In this document: positions 8,027-17,179 of the stretch, in pieces | How positions within the stretch are numbered: the stretch's first letter is position 1 | How the letters are laid out: every line of letters begins with the position of its first letter | From: an uncultured Blautia sp. | GTDB taxonomy: Bacteria; Bacillota; Clostridia; Lachnospirales; Lachnospiraceae | Assembly (NCBI GenBank): GCA_900539525.1 | Contig: UQCM01000007.1 | Location: 8,140 to 72,139, forward strand | DNA length: 64,000 nt | Reading direction: 5' to 3' | Notes under the pieces: model-generated | Told to the model about the DNA's origin: nothing | Databases searched by the model: none | Seen by the model: only the letters and a program-made list of their open reading frames with translations | Program-made: the position numbers and the translations under genes

Positions 8027-8972
8027 AATCCAGTCTCATCTCCTTTCGAATACTGTCAAATGCTTCCGGCGGCATTGCCTGAAACTCTCTGCCGGAAAGA
8101 TAAGAAAGAGGCCCGGAAAGCTCTGGCAGACAAAGACGCCAGGAGTGAAGCAGCTGATGGGAAAGTCCGTCCATTTGCGGCCCGCCGTATTTCACGTCAC
8201 CCAGTATCGGGTGTCCAATGGAGGCCAGATGCGCGCGGATCTGATGCGAACGTCCTGTGATCAGCTCTACTTCCAGAAGCGTGGCTGTTTTCGAGGCAGA
8301 TACCGGGCGATACCTTGTACGTATCGGGAGCGCATCCTTCCCCTCCGGATGTAAAGTGACAGACACCCGGTTCGTCTGCCTGTCCTTGCTCAGGAATCCT
8401 TCGATCAGGTGCTCCTCTGTGATCCTTCCCTTTACGATACAGAGATAGTATTTGTGCAGTCTCCTGTCTTTAAAGACCTCTGCCATTGCCTGAAGACCCG
8501 CCAGTGACTTGCCGGCCACAACGATCCCGCTGGTATTCCTGTCCAGCCGGTTGCAGACAGAAGGCCGGAACACGCGCAGCGACTCCTCTGTGATACTGCC
8601 GTTTTTCAGCAGATAAGATATCAGATGCTCCACCAGGGAAACATCCGATGGCCTGGCTTTCTGCGAAAGCATTCCGCAGGGCTTGTTGATCAGGAGGATA
8701 TGCTCATCCTCATAGAGCACATTCAGATTCCCGCCGGTGTTTGAAATCTCCAGAGAAGAGAATTTTTCTATCGTTTCATCCGCCAGGAACAGCTTCACCT
8801 CGTCACCCACAGACGTACGTTCACTGCCATCAGCCTTCTTTCCATTCAGAGTAATATTCTTTTTTCTGAGCATCCGGTATAGAAAACTCTTCGGCGCCCT
8901 GTTCAGATATTTGGCCAGAAGCTTATCCAGCCTCTGGCCTGCCTCATTGTTCGATACTGTAATTACTTTCAT
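7983..8972 (-). CDS. RluA/RluD-family pseudouridine synthase
   Basis: 329 residues from ATG 8970-8972, which has GGTGGGG nine bases upstream; a GTG three codons earlier overlaps that RBS. It isomerises uridine in 23S rRNA. An N-terminal S4 RNA-binding domain (about residues 8-60: GQRLDKLLAKYLNRAP) precedes the synthase domain with the catalytic motif CNRLDRNTSGIVV (Asp in RLD, about residue 145), followed by LITGRSHQIRAHLASIGHP. Which rRNA positions are targeted cannot be told. It shares a compact operon with recU and the SDR gene. Confidence 0.9.
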   Translation of the reverse strand: MKVITVSNNEAGQRLDKLLAKYLNRAPKSFLYRMLRKKNITLNGKKADGSERTSVGDEVKLFLADETIEKFSSLEISNTGGNLNVLYEDEHILLINKPCGMLSQKARPSDVSLVEHLISYLLKNGSITEESLRVFRPSVCNRLDRNTSGIVVAGKSLAGLQAMAEVFKDRRLHKYYLCIVKGRITEEHLIEGFLSKDRQTNRVSVTLHPEGKDALPIRTRYRPVSASKTATLLEVELITGRSHQIRAHLASIGHPILGDVKYGGPQMDGLSHQLLHSWRLCLPELSGPLSYLSGREFQAMPPEAFDSIRKEMRLDYGDLELQGASRLHS

Positions 8973-8981
8973 GAACCCCAC

Positions 8982-9584
8982 CTACAAAGAAATCGCAAGA
9001 ATCGTATGTTTCACAAGCTCACTTCTGGAAAGATCCGGATATGCTTCAATCGGCGTATACGGAATGTCTTTTTCCAGTTCCTCCCTCTTTCCGGCCAGGT
9101 AGGACACCCTGTCCAGATAGGGCTTTGCATCCTGAAAGATCTTAACATCCGCCCGGAAACCGTTCCCTTTCAGGATCTCTTTGATATGCTTCTCGGCAAA
9201 TGCCGTATCCGTCCCCGGTCTGCTGCAGTATGCTGCTACATGATATCCGCAGATTACCAGACTGTCCAGCGGTGTATTCTTCTCATAGGCGGAAATCGTC
9301 AGTTCATATGCGCGTACCAGATCCCCTGCTCTCTCCTCCACCTTCCGGTAAACCTCCGGATCGACAGGCTTCTGCAGCAGCATCATGATCATCCCTACTG
9401 CTGAACGGGAGGCAGGCAGGCAGCCCATGATTGCCACAAAGGTAAACATATTCAGACGCGTTCCGGTCTCATGCAGTCCCGTCAGAAAGATCACGAGGGG
9501 TATGGCAAACAGTCCCAGCGTGATCAGTGTCCTTTTCTTCTTCTGTGCCTTGATATAGCCAAAATCACCTTTTTCTGCTTTCAT
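8982..9584 (-). CDS. Conserved membrane protein of unknown function
   Basis: 200 residues from ATG 9582-9584. A GTG four codons earlier sits too close to GGAAGG. Two membrane segments (about residues 20-40, TLITLGLFAIPLVIFLTGL, and 44-70, MFTFVAIMGCLPASRSAVGMI) follow a basic start. The remaining about 125 residues look cytosolic and globular, with a conserved-looking VICGYHVAAYCSR and repeated Lys/Glu helices. I do not recognise the family. It overlaps the SDR gene upstream by 20 bases and ends ten bases before the pseudouridine synthase start. Confidence 0.7.
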   Translation of the reverse strand: MKAEKGDFGYIKAQKKKRTLITLGLFAIPLVIFLTGLHETGTRLNMFTFVAIMGCLPASRSAVGMIMMLLQKPVDPEVYRKVEERAGDLVRAYELTISAYEKNTPLDSLVICGYHVAAYCSRPGTDTAFAEKHIKEILKGNGFRADVKIFQDAKPYLDRVSYLAGKREELEKDIPYTPIEAYPDLSRSELVKHTILAISL

Positions 9585-10443
9585 TTGTTTTCTCACCTTC
9601 CCTGTTTTTCAGATTTGCCTCCCGTCCGGAGCCATGCGGTTTTATCAATATCTGCCGCGGGGAGACTTCAGAATCCCCCTTCCTCTTCAGAAACTCTGCT
9701 GCCGCGATCATGAATGCATGCGGAATCAGCTTACAGAGGATCCGAAAGGCCTTCATGCTTCCTCCATAGACGGAAACCGCCCGTCCCGCAGCTGCATCCC
9801 TGACTGCCTTCTCAACCACGTCAGACGGCTCTGCCATCACCCTCTTTTTGTAATCTGCCATAGGATGAAGCTTTCCGGCTCCCTCAAAAAACGGCGTATC
9901 CACCGGCCCCGGACATACACTTGTGACTGTGATCCCCTGTTTCTTCACCTCCGCGCGCAATGCCCTGGATAAGCTCAGCACATAGGACTTGGTAGCCGCA
10001 TATACGGCAAATCCCGGCTGCGGAACGAAAGCCGATGCAGACGCCATCTGGATGATCCGCGATCTTCTGTGCATATATGGAAGACAGTGATACGTCACTG
10101 CTGTCAGTGCTTCACAGTTTAAACGGATCTCTGCCCTTTGTGCATTCATGGTCAGCTCCGAAACATCTCCGATCTTCCCCATCCCTGCTGCATTTACCAG
10201 AAGCTTGATCCGCGGCTGCTCTGCTGCCAGTGCTGTGCGTAAATACTCCTGTGATTCCTTTTCTCTTAAATCCATGGGCAGAATACGAAGTCTGCTGTTT
10301 ACCTCTTTTTGCAGACTGCGAAGCTTTTCCTCACTTCTCCCGATGACCCATATTTCATCCAGAAAGCGGTAGTTTTGTGAAATCTGTTTGACGAATTCCC
10401 TGCCCATCCCGGAAGATGCACCTGTTATGACTGCTATTTTCAT
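9565..10443 (-). CDS. Short-chain dehydrogenase/reductase
   Basis: 292 residues. NAD(P)-dependent oxidoreductase of the classical SDR type: cofactor motif TGASSGMG (residues 7-14), VNAAGMG at about 86-92, and the catalytic YAATK at about 150-154 preceded by a Ser-rich MASASAF. The C-terminal 70 residues (PHAFMIAAAEFLKRKG) are longer than the minimal family and amphipathic, as in membrane-associated SDRs that act on lipids or sterols. The substrate cannot be named. The start ATG 10441-10443 is followed upstream by a minimal copy of the dispersed repeat. Confidence 0.85.
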   Translation of the reverse strand: MKIAVITGASSGMGREFVKQISQNYRFLDEIWVIGRSEEKLRSLQKEVNSRLRILPMDLREKESQEYLRTALAAEQPRIKLLVNAAGMGKIGDVSELTMNAQRAEIRLNCEALTAVTYHCLPYMHRRSRIIQMASASAFVPQPGFAVYAATKSYVLSLSRALRAEVKKQGITVTSVCPGPVDTPFFEGAGKLHPMADYKKRVMAEPSDVVEKAVRDAAAGRAVSVYGGSMKAFRILCKLIPHAFMIAAAEFLKRKGDSEVSPRQILIKPHGSGREANLKNREGEKTNESRKR

Positions 10444-10485
10444 GCTCTGAAACCCTTTTCCTTCCCGCCTGGCGCTTCTTTTATG

Positions 10486-10526
10486 GTAACTGATAAATAG
10501 TTGCCCCGGGGACTCTGAATCGTTAC
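10486..10526. repeat. Minimal dispersed-repeat copy, 41 bp
   Basis: Begins GTAACTGATAAATAG and ends GACTCTGAATCGTTAC, so both outer arms of the dispersed family are present but the interior is almost wholly deleted. It fills most of the gap between the SDR and YgiQ genes and ends four bases before the YgiQ stop codon. Both arms carry substitutions relative to the fuller copies. Confidence 0.55.
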
Positions 10527-10529
10527 CTT

Positions 10530-12413
10530 TTATGTACGCTTCTTTTTATGTACATTTCGTATCGTCTTTTTCTTTACAGGCTGTTCTCTTCGCTTCTGCT
10601 GCTGCCCTGCGCTGCCTTTTCGCGGACGTATCAGGCATTTCCTGTCAAATCCTATGAAATCTGTGCGGTGTGCGATTTTCAGTGCCTCCTCCACCAGATC
10701 ATAATTCTTCGGATTCCGGTATTGGATCAGCGCCCGCTGCATGGCCTTTTCATGCGGATTTACCGGAACATACACCTTCTCCATGGTCCGCGGATCCACC
10801 CCTGTATAATACATACAGGTCGATATCGTAGACGGTGTGGGATAAAAATCCTGCACCTGCTCCGGCATGTACCCCAGATCCCGCAGATACTCAGCCAGCT
10901 GCACCGCCTCTTTCATGGTGGAGCCGGGATGGGAGGACATCAGATAGGGGACGAGGAACTGGTTCTTTCCACATTCCCGGTTCAGTTCCCTGTATCTGTC
11001 CATGAATTTCCGGTACACGGCATTTTCCGGTTTGCCCATTCGCATAAGGACCGGATCTGCCACATGCTCCGGTGCCACCTTCAGCTGTCCGCTTACATGA
11101 TACTGCACCAGTTCTCTGAAAAAGGTCTCATCCTTATCGTGGATCAGATAGTCAAACCTTATCCCGGAACGTATGAAGACCTTTTTCACCTTCGGAAGCT
11201 CCCGAATCTTTCGAAGCAGCTCCAGATAATCACTGTGATCCGTTTTCAGATTCCGGCACGGCTTTGGAAACAGGCACTGTCTGTCCGGGCAGGCCCCCTT
11301 CGTCAGCTGTTTATCGCATGCCGGATGCCGGAAATTCGCTGTCGGACCGCCGACATCATGAATATATCCCTTAAAATCCGCATCCCAGGTCATAAGCTCT
11401 GCCTCCCGCAGGATCGATGCATGACTCCTGGTCTGGATGATCCTTCCCTGATGGAAGGTCAGTGCACAAAAGCTGCAGCCGCCAAAGCATCCCCGGTTAC
11501 TCACCAGTGAGAACTTTACTTCCTCGATGGCAGGAACGCCTCCCTGTGCCTGATAGGACGGATGGAAGGTCCGCATATAAGGCAGCGAATATACCCTGTC
11601 CATCTCCTCCTGACTAAGCGGTTTTGCCGGTGGATTCTGTACCACATAGAGCTGTCCGTCATAAGGCTCTGCCAGACGTTTTCCCGAAAACGGATCCGTA
11701 TTGCAGTACTGTATATAAAAGCTTCTGGCATAATTCAGACGATCCTTTTTCAGTTCTCCATAGGATGGCAGCTCAATATGGTCATACAGCAGTGACGCAT
11801 CCCTTGTCTTAAAGACGGTTCCTTCCACAAACGTGATATCCTTCACTGCGATCCCGCTGTTTAGCGCATCTGCAATCTGGAGGATGGAACGCTCACCCAT
11901 GCCATAAGAAATCAGATCCGCACCGGAATCCAGGAGAATGGACCGCTTCAGAGAATCTGTCCAGTAGTCATAATGGGCAAGACGCCGCAGGCTCGCCTCA
12001 ATCCCACCGATGATCAGCGGTGTATTCCGGTATTTCCTCCGGATCAGGTTGCAGTAAACGACCGTCGCATGATCCGGGCGTTTTCCCATCACGCCGCCAG
12101 GTGTATAGGCATCTGTATGACGCCTCTTTTTTGAAACGGTATAATGATTTACCATGGAATCCATATTTCCGGCAGATACCAGAAATGCAAGCCTTGGTTC
12201 TCCGTAAATGGAGATGCTCTCCGGATCCTTCCAGTCCGGCTGTGAAATGATTCCCACCGTATAGCCGTTCGCCTCCAGGATCCTGCTGATGATGGCATGT
12301 CCGAAGGAGGGATGATCCACATAGGCATCTCCGATCACATAAACAAAATCAAACTGGCGAATCCCCCGTTTCTCCATATCCTCCCGCGAAAGGGGCAAGA
12401 AATCCATTGTCAT
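10530..12413 (-). CDS. ygiQ: YgiQ-family radical SAM protein
   Basis: 627 residues, usual for the UPF0313/YgiQ family. The radical-SAM cluster motif is NRGCFGGCSFCALTFHQGR (CxxxCxxC) near residues 310-328. An N-terminal B12-binding-like alpha/beta region (DAYVDHPSFGHAIISRIL, YGEPRLAFLVSAGNMDSMVN) and a Lys/Arg-rich tail (KKKTIRNVHKKKRT) flank it. The in vivo reaction is not established for the family. The start overlaps the HAD phosphatase stop by ATGA; a second Met two codons later is equally possible. Confidence 0.9.
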   Translation of the reverse strand: MTMDFLPLSREDMEKRGIRQFDFVYVIGDAYVDHPSFGHAIISRILEANGYTVGIISQPDWKDPESISIYGEPRLAFLVSAGNMDSMVNHYTVSKKRRHTDAYTPGGVMGKRPDHATVVYCNLIRRKYRNTPLIIGGIEASLRRLAHYDYWTDSLKRSILLDSGADLISYGMGERSILQIADALNSGIAVKDITFVEGTVFKTRDASLLYDHIELPSYGELKKDRLNYARSFYIQYCNTDPFSGKRLAEPYDGQLYVVQNPPAKPLSQEEMDRVYSLPYMRTFHPSYQAQGGVPAIEEVKFSLVSNRGCFGGCSFCALTFHQGRIIQTRSHASILREAELMTWDADFKGYIHDVGGPTANFRHPACDKQLTKGACPDRQCLFPKPCRNLKTDHSDYLELLRKIRELPKVKKVFIRSGIRFDYLIHDKDETFFRELVQYHVSGQLKVAPEHVADPVLMRMGKPENAVYRKFMDRYRELNRECGKNQFLVPYLMSSHPGSTMKEAVQLAEYLRDLGYMPEQVQDFYPTPSTISTCMYYTGVDPRTMEKVYVPVNPHEKAMQRALIQYRNPKNYDLVEEALKIAHRTDFIGFDRKCLIRPRKGSAGQQQKRREQPVKKKTIRNVHKKKRT

Positions 12414-13117
12414 CTCTTCTCCTTTCCGCCCTGAAAGATATCTTCTCTGGCATTCAGGATCTCATACGTTCCCGTAAAAAGATCCCGGAAGCTTGAGATA
12501 TAGTAATCTGCAAACCGGCGCTTCTCCTCGATCTGATCCCTTGAGAATTCATCTTCCACGGCACATACCGTCATGCCGGCATTTTTTCCTGCGAGAACGC
12601 CCATCGGAACATCCTCAAATACCAGGCAGCTCTCATACTCCGCATCCAGTTCATCCGCCACCTTCAGATAAATATCCGGTGCCGGCTTTCCCCTTTCCAC
12701 ATCACAGGCCGTGCGCACCACATCAATATACCCGCGAAGATCATGAGCGTCGATCACCGCGTCTACCAGACGGCTCCCATTGCTGGTGGCGATCCCTGTC
12801 CGGATCCCCTTCTCTCTCAAAAGCTTCAGAAAATCCAGTGCCCCCGGCTTTAACGGAACCTCATGGGCATATTTCTCATATGCCATTGCATACCACTCCT
12901 GCTTGATCTCATCGAGCGTTCCGGGAATTCCGAACTTCTCCTTAAAATAAACAGCCGTTTCCGTAAAACTCATTCCCTCAATTTCCTTCTGAAGATTCTC
13001 AGGAAGTTCGATTCCGTATCTCTTCAGATAGATGATATCGATCTCCTTCCACATCCACATGGAATCCACCAGGGTTCCATCCAGGTCAAAAATGACCGCC
13101 TGTATCGTATCTAACAT
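12410..13117 (-). CDS. HAD-family phosphatase/phosphoglucomutase-like
   Basis: 235 residues from ATG 13115-13117 with TGAGGA as RBS; a TTG four codons earlier is less likely. HAD hydrolase, subfamily I with an alpha-helical cap: nucleophile motif VIFDLDGTLVDS (Asp at about residues 10 and 12), motif II ATSNGS, Lys in GKPAPDIYL and the acidic motif VFEDVPMGVLAGKNAGM. The family includes beta-phosphoglucomutases and sugar-phosphate phosphatases; the substrate is not readable. It is sandwiched between rsuA-like and ygiQ genes with overlapping ends. Confidence 0.88.
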   Translation of the reverse strand: MLDTIQAVIFDLDGTLVDSMWMWKEIDIIYLKRYGIELPENLQKEIEGMSFTETAVYFKEKFGIPGTLDEIKQEWYAMAYEKYAHEVPLKPGALDFLKLLREKGIRTGIATSNGSRLVDAVIDAHDLRGYIDVVRTACDVERGKPAPDIYLKVADELDAEYESCLVFEDVPMGVLAGKNAGMTVCAVEDEFSRDQIEEKRRFADYYISSFRDLFTGTYEILNAREDIFQGGKEKR

Positions 13118-13125
13118 ATCATTCC

Positions 13126-13848
13126 TCAATTCTTTCCGGTTCTTAATCGTTCCAGTTCCCTTTCTGTCAGCGGACGGTAATTTCCTTTTTCCAGATTCTC
13201 ATCCAGCACAACGCCTCCCATAGACAGGCGTTTCAGATAGGTCACCTCACAGCCGGCCGCTGCGAACATCCGCTTGACCTGATGAAATCTTCCCTCCTGT
13301 ATTGTGACCTCTGCCTCCGATTCTTCCCCGCTTTTCTGTATCTTCAGGACAGCCGGAAGTGTGGGCTTCTCATCCCCGATATCCATGCCCTCCTCAAAAA
13401 GCTTCACATGCTCAGCAAGCAGCCTTCCCCTTACCCTTACAAAATAAGTCTTGTCCACATGCTTTGCCGGGGATAGAAGACGGTGTGCCAGGTCACCGTC
13501 ATTCGTGATCAGAAGCAATCCTTCTGTATCCTTATCCAGCCGTCCTACCGGAAAAAAATCTTCCTTCCGCGGCAGAGCCAGATCGTCCATCACGGTCCTG
13601 TCACGGGGATCCCTGGTGGCCGAAACACAGCCTGAGGGCTTATGGTACATATAATATTCATATCTGGTATAGCAGATTTCCCGCCCGTCTGCCAGGATCC
13701 TGTCCGTCTGGTCATCCACCTTCTGCTCCGGCTTTCTGACCGTTTCTCCATTTACAGACACCCGGCCGCCCCGGATCATATTCTTCACTTCGCTGCGTGT
13801 CCCGACGCCTGTATTTGCCAGCAGCTTATCCAGTCTCATACTACTCAT
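13126..13848 (-). CDS. RsuA/RluB-family pseudouridine synthase
   Basis: 240 residues. I place the start at ATG 13846-13848, which forms an ATGA overlap with the rsmF-like stop and has GGAG about ten bases upstream; a start five codons earlier is possible. An S4 domain (MRLDKLLANTGVGTRSEVK) precedes the synthase domain with catalytic motif VGRLDKDTEGLLL (Asp about residue 100) and the late EGRFHQVKRMF. RsuA-type enzymes modify 16S rRNA U516, RluB types 23S rRNA; this cannot be separated by eye. Confidence 0.9.
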   Translation of the reverse strand: MSSMRLDKLLANTGVGTRSEVKNMIRGGRVSVNGETVRKPEQKVDDQTDRILADGREICYTRYEYYMYHKPSGCVSATRDPRDRTVMDDLALPRKEDFFPVGRLDKDTEGLLLITNDGDLAHRLLSPAKHVDKTYFVRVRGRLLAEHVKLFEEGMDIGDEKPTLPAVLKIQKSGEESEAEVTIQEGRFHQVKRMFAAAGCEVTYLKRLSMGGVVLDENLEKGNYRPLTERELERLRTGKN

Positions 13849-15200
13849 CACCGCATTCTCCATCCCGGATAATATTTATTCTTCAGCATCCCGCCGGAGA
13901 GCTTTGCCCAGCCCAGCGGGAATCCGTCCGTACCTGCCAGCACCCATCCCTTTTTACCATCGGCTTCCTCCCCGGTAAGCTCCACCGATTCCCCCTTCAG
14001 ATAACGGATGACACGGGGATCTTCCGATGAAAAAGAGATGGTCTGCGGATAATCCTCCATACGCAGATGCATCGCCAGTGCCTGTGACGGTTCAAAACGG
14101 TTTTTCTTACACTCTCCAAGAAAAAGACCCGTCCGAAGGAACCGAAGTCCCCTGATACCGGGAAGACCTTCCGGCATCAGATAGGCGCGGTTCTCGCGGA
14201 TCTCAATGGACTTCTCCCGCCTGCCAAGAGACGGAATGTCCTTAAGAAACTCCTTTAGCGGTTCCGGAAGCTGCATCCTCGATACGCCTGTATCTTTTCC
14301 CTCTCTTTTCTCTCCGGATCCTCCGTCCTTTTGCAGGAGAGCCGCAAAATGCCCCTCGCCCTGTACCCTGTGCGGAAATACACGGACACAGTGCGGCAGA
14401 CTTCCCTTTGAAAATCCCTCATATTCTTTCACGGGAATCAGCGACATTTCCGGATAAAGTTCCAGGATCTCCTGAACCGTTCCTTCATTTTCCATCTCTG
14501 AAAAGGTACAGGTGGAATACAACAGCATTCCTCCAGGCCTCAGCATCGGCACGGCTGCTTTTACGATTTCTCTCTGTAGCTGCGCATAGTACTGCGGTCC
14601 ATGCTCCTCCCAGCTCTTTATCATGGAAGGGTCACGACGGAACATTCCCTCCCCGGAGCACGGGGCATCGATCAGGATCTTATCAAAATATCCTTCGAAG
14701 TACTTCATAAGCTTTTCCGGCGGCTCACTGGTCACCAGCATATTGGCGATCCCGAAAAGTTCCAGATTCTTAAGAAGACCTTTGGCTCTGGAATTGCTGA
14801 TGTCATTTGCCACAAGGATACCACTTCCGGAAAGCCCTGATCCCAGCTCCGTTGCCTTCCCTCCCGGTGCCGCACAGAGATCCAGAACTCTGTCCCCCGG
14901 TTCAACGGGAAGCCTGGAAGCAGGTATCATCGCACTTGGCTCCTGTATATAATATAGGCCGGCATAATAGTGAGGATGCTTTGTTACAGGCTCCTCACTG
15001 TCATAATAGAAGCCGTTCTCCGTCCAGGGAACGGGTGTCAGATGAAAAGGCGTCAGCCTTAAAAAATCCTCCACTGATATTTTCGAGGTATTTACTCTCA
15101 GCCCCTGAACCTTTGGCTCATCATAGCATGCCAGATAGTCCTCATATTCATTTCCCAGCATCTGTTTCATCACAGATGTAAATGACTCCGGTAATTTCAT
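13848..15200 (-). CDS. rsmF: RsmF-type rRNA cytosine-C5 methyltransferase
   Basis: 450 residues. SAM-dependent m5C methylase of the NOL1/NOP2/Sun family acting on rRNA. The core (about residues 95-285) has LDLCAAPGGKATEL, the catalytic DAPCSGEGMFRRD and YSTCTFSEMENE. The C-terminal third matches the extra domains of RsmF/YebU-like proteins (AMHLRMEDYPQTISF, LKGESVEL, GFPLGWAKLSGGMLKNKYYPGWR in two parts). It overlaps the alarmone synthetase upstream by four bases and the pseudouridine synthase downstream by one, giving a tight rRNA-modification group. Confidence 0.9.
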   Translation of the reverse strand: MKLPESFTSVMKQMLGNEYEDYLACYDEPKVQGLRVNTSKISVEDFLRLTPFHLTPVPWTENGFYYDSEEPVTKHPHYYAGLYYIQEPSAMIPASRLPVEPGDRVLDLCAAPGGKATELGSGLSGSGILVANDISNSRAKGLLKNLELFGIANMLVTSEPPEKLMKYFEGYFDKILIDAPCSGEGMFRRDPSMIKSWEEHGPQYYAQLQREIVKAAVPMLRPGGMLLYSTCTFSEMENEGTVQEILELYPEMSLIPVKEYEGFSKGSLPHCVRVFPHRVQGEGHFAALLQKDGGSGEKREGKDTGVSRMQLPEPLKEFLKDIPSLGRREKSIEIRENRAYLMPEGLPGIRGLRFLRTGLFLGECKKNRFEPSQALAMHLRMEDYPQTISFSSEDPRVIRYLKGESVELTGEEADGKKGWVLAGTDGFPLGWAKLSGGMLKNKYYPGWRMR

Positions 15201-16021
15201 TGGTTCTCCTCATCATGTACCTCATTCGACTGGGCACGATATCCTTCCGAGATAATATCCAGCTGCCTGTGGAAGCATCTCAGCTGCTCAATATCATTGG
15301 TTTCATAAATACGGTAGAATTCATCCTGAATACGGATGATCTCCCGTTTGTTTGCCACATGATACAGGTTTTGAATATTATTTAAAATATCACTTACCAG
15401 ATTTGCCTGTATCTGGAATGAATTCTGTGCATCCATGATTTCGCTGCGCACAGAAGACATCTCATGATCCAGCATCTGAATCGCATCCGAGGCATTCATC
15501 AGCTTCATGCGGATATGCTCCGGTATGCTTCCCTTATACTTATACTGCAAAGAGTGCTCAATCGTAGACCAGAAGTTCATCGCCAGGGTACGGATCTGAA
15601 TCTCCGCCTGGATGCGCCTGCTGCCCTTTAGAGTCTGTACTTCATAATAAATAATAACATGATAACTCCTGTATCCGCTCTGCTTTGTATTCCTGATATA
15701 ATCCTTTTCACTCTTTACTGTCATATCCGTGCGGTTATGGATAATCTCCACGACCTTCTCAATATCCTCCACAAACTGGCAGATAATACGGATCCCGGCA
15801 ATATCATCAAGTCTCTCTTCAATCTTTTCGATAGGAATCTTCTTTTTCTGAGCCTTATCAAGAATACTGGAGATCGTCTTTACTCTTCCCTTTACCTGCT
15901 CGATTGGAGAATACATTCCCCGTGATCTGTGCTCATAGATCAGGTGGTTAAACTTGACGACCAGTTCTTTTACTGCAAGCTCATAAGGATCCAGGATTTC
16001 CCTCCATAATTGTATTTCCAT
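15197..16021 (-). CDS. Small alarmone synthetase (RelQ/YjbM-like)
   Basis: 274 residues. A single RelA/SpoT synthetase domain without the hydrolase, TGS or ACT parts of long RSH enzymes, so a small (p)ppGpp synthetase. Motifs: IKGRVKT-like substrate loop at VKGRVKTISSILDKA, DDIAGIRIICQFVEDI, SGYRSYHVIIYY, and the metal-binding EIQIRTLAMNFWSTIEHSLQYK (EIQIRT and EH seen in turn). The C-terminal helix (residues 195-265) is long and Gln/Arg-rich, as in tetrameric RelQ. It is the first gene of the rRNA-modification group. Confidence 0.88.
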   Translation of the reverse strand: MEIQLWREILDPYELAVKELVVKFNHLIYEHRSRGMYSPIEQVKGRVKTISSILDKAQKKKIPIEKIEERLDDIAGIRIICQFVEDIEKVVEIIHNRTDMTVKSEKDYIRNTKQSGYRSYHVIIYYEVQTLKGSRRIQAEIQIRTLAMNFWSTIEHSLQYKYKGSIPEHIRMKLMNASDAIQMLDHEMSSVRSEIMDAQNSFQIQANLVSDILNNIQNLYHVANKREIIRIQDEFYRIYETNDIEQLRCFHRQLDIISEGYRAQSNEVHDEENQ

Positions 16022-16061
16022 GTATACTTAAATCTCCTTGCTTGATATGCATGTTAGTATA

Positions 16062-16916
16062 TCACATCTGATACCTGTATTTCAACTTTTGACCCTCCAG
16101 GCTTTTGAGAATCCAGTAGGGATTCACGCTCACTTCCGGCTTCTCTTTCGTCCTCACATAAATCCCGAGATGAAGATGGACATCAAACTGGCCTCTGGTT
16201 CCCTCCGTGCCATAGCCGGTATCCCCCATAAATCCGATCATATCTCCGGCCTGTATCGCTTCTCCCTCCTGAAAGTCCTCTGCATAGCCGGATAAGTGAG
16301 CATAATAAAAGTATCCTCCGTGAGGGCTGCGGATTCCCATCCGGTATCCTCCTTTTTCCAGCCAGCCGATTTTCTCGATCACACCGTCTGTCATACTGAA
16401 TACGGGATAACTGCCGCTTTTGTTTTCAGGCGGCATCAGATCTGTACCCTCATGTCCTCTCTTCCCTCCATAATTTCGTTCAAACATCCAGGAATCCTCA
16501 TAGGTCACCTTCGTACTAACCGGAAAATACTTAAGATCATCCCATATAGCCTGATACAGTCCTTTCAGTTCTCTGTATTCTTCCAGACGGTACCTTAAAA
16601 AGCAGGCATCCCATTTGAAATAACTGTTTGAAGTGAGATCTTCTCCATCCAGAAGCCGAAAATGTCCCGCCGGCATCCACGCGGCCAGGAGTTCTCCCAC
16701 GGACAGCCCTGTCTGTTGACTGACTTCTTTCAGTTTTTTCAGACTTTCTTCTGAGAGCTGCTGTCTTCGAAACCATTCTGAAGTACCTGCCTGTTTCTTC
16801 AGATTCATCACACGACCACAGGTCATACAGATCGTTTTCAATTGTATGCCGGCCGCTGCCAACAGAAAAATCAGGGCCAGCATATACAGGTATTTTCTCG
16901 GATTCAAAGGGTTCAT
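16062..16916 (-). CDS. Membrane-anchored M23 endopeptidase
   Basis: 284 residues. An N-terminal membrane anchor (residues 8-27, YLYMLALIFLLAAAGIQ) is followed by a helical region and an LytM/M23 peptidase domain (about residues 150-275). The zinc-binding motifs are intact: KRGHEGTDLM (H and D), and HLHLGIYV (second HxH). M23 enzymes cut peptide cross-bridges in peptidoglycan. AAGGGGGATG precedes the start. Its location just across a dispersed repeat from ylbJ could mean a sporulation role, as for SpoIIQ-like proteins, but this is speculation. Confidence 0.88.
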   Translation of the reverse strand: MNPLNPRKYLYMLALIFLLAAAGIQLKTICMTCGRVMNLKKQAGTSEWFRRQQLSEESLKKLKEVSQQTGLSVGELLAAWMPAGHFRLLDGEDLTSNSYFKWDACFLRYRLEEYRELKGLYQAIWDDLKYFPVSTKVTYEDSWMFERNYGGKRGHEGTDLMPPENKSGSYPVFSMTDGVIEKIGWLEKGGYRMGIRSPHGGYFYYAHLSGYAEDFQEGEAIQAGDMIGFMGDTGYGTEGTRGQFDVHLHLGIYVRTKEKPEVSVNPYWILKSLEGQKLKYRYQM

Positions 16917-17083
16917 AAGACATCCCCCTTCTTATGCGTTCCAGTCTGCTCTACACTTCACAGCCCGGCGTACACTTGTAGCTTTACCAGTCATTGTATG
17001 ACGGCACTGTTAAAAATAGTACCACAAAAACGCCTGAAAACACAGACAGATTTCGTTCTTATGCTTTGATTTCCACATATATT

Positions 17084-17150
17084 GTAACTATTCAGAGTCC
17101 ATTCGCAAAATCGCCTCTGCGAGGAAATCTGCATGACTCTGAGTAGTTAC
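17084..17150. repeat. Dispersed repeat, 67-bp copy B with both ends
   Basis: Starts GTAACTATTCAGAGTCC and ends GACTCTGAGTAGTTAC, giving 16-base terminal arms with one mismatch. The interior keeps only the GCAAAATCGCCTCTGCGAGG hairpin of the left half. It is a clean internally deleted copy in the gap between the M23 peptidase gene and ylbJ. Confidence 0.85.
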
Positions 17151-17179
17151 CATATACTGATACAAAGGGGGTGCCTGTC

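Noticed and set aside
10548..11510. 320-residue plus-strand frame within the YgiQ gene
   Set aside because: Antisense shadow of a well-supported radical SAM gene.
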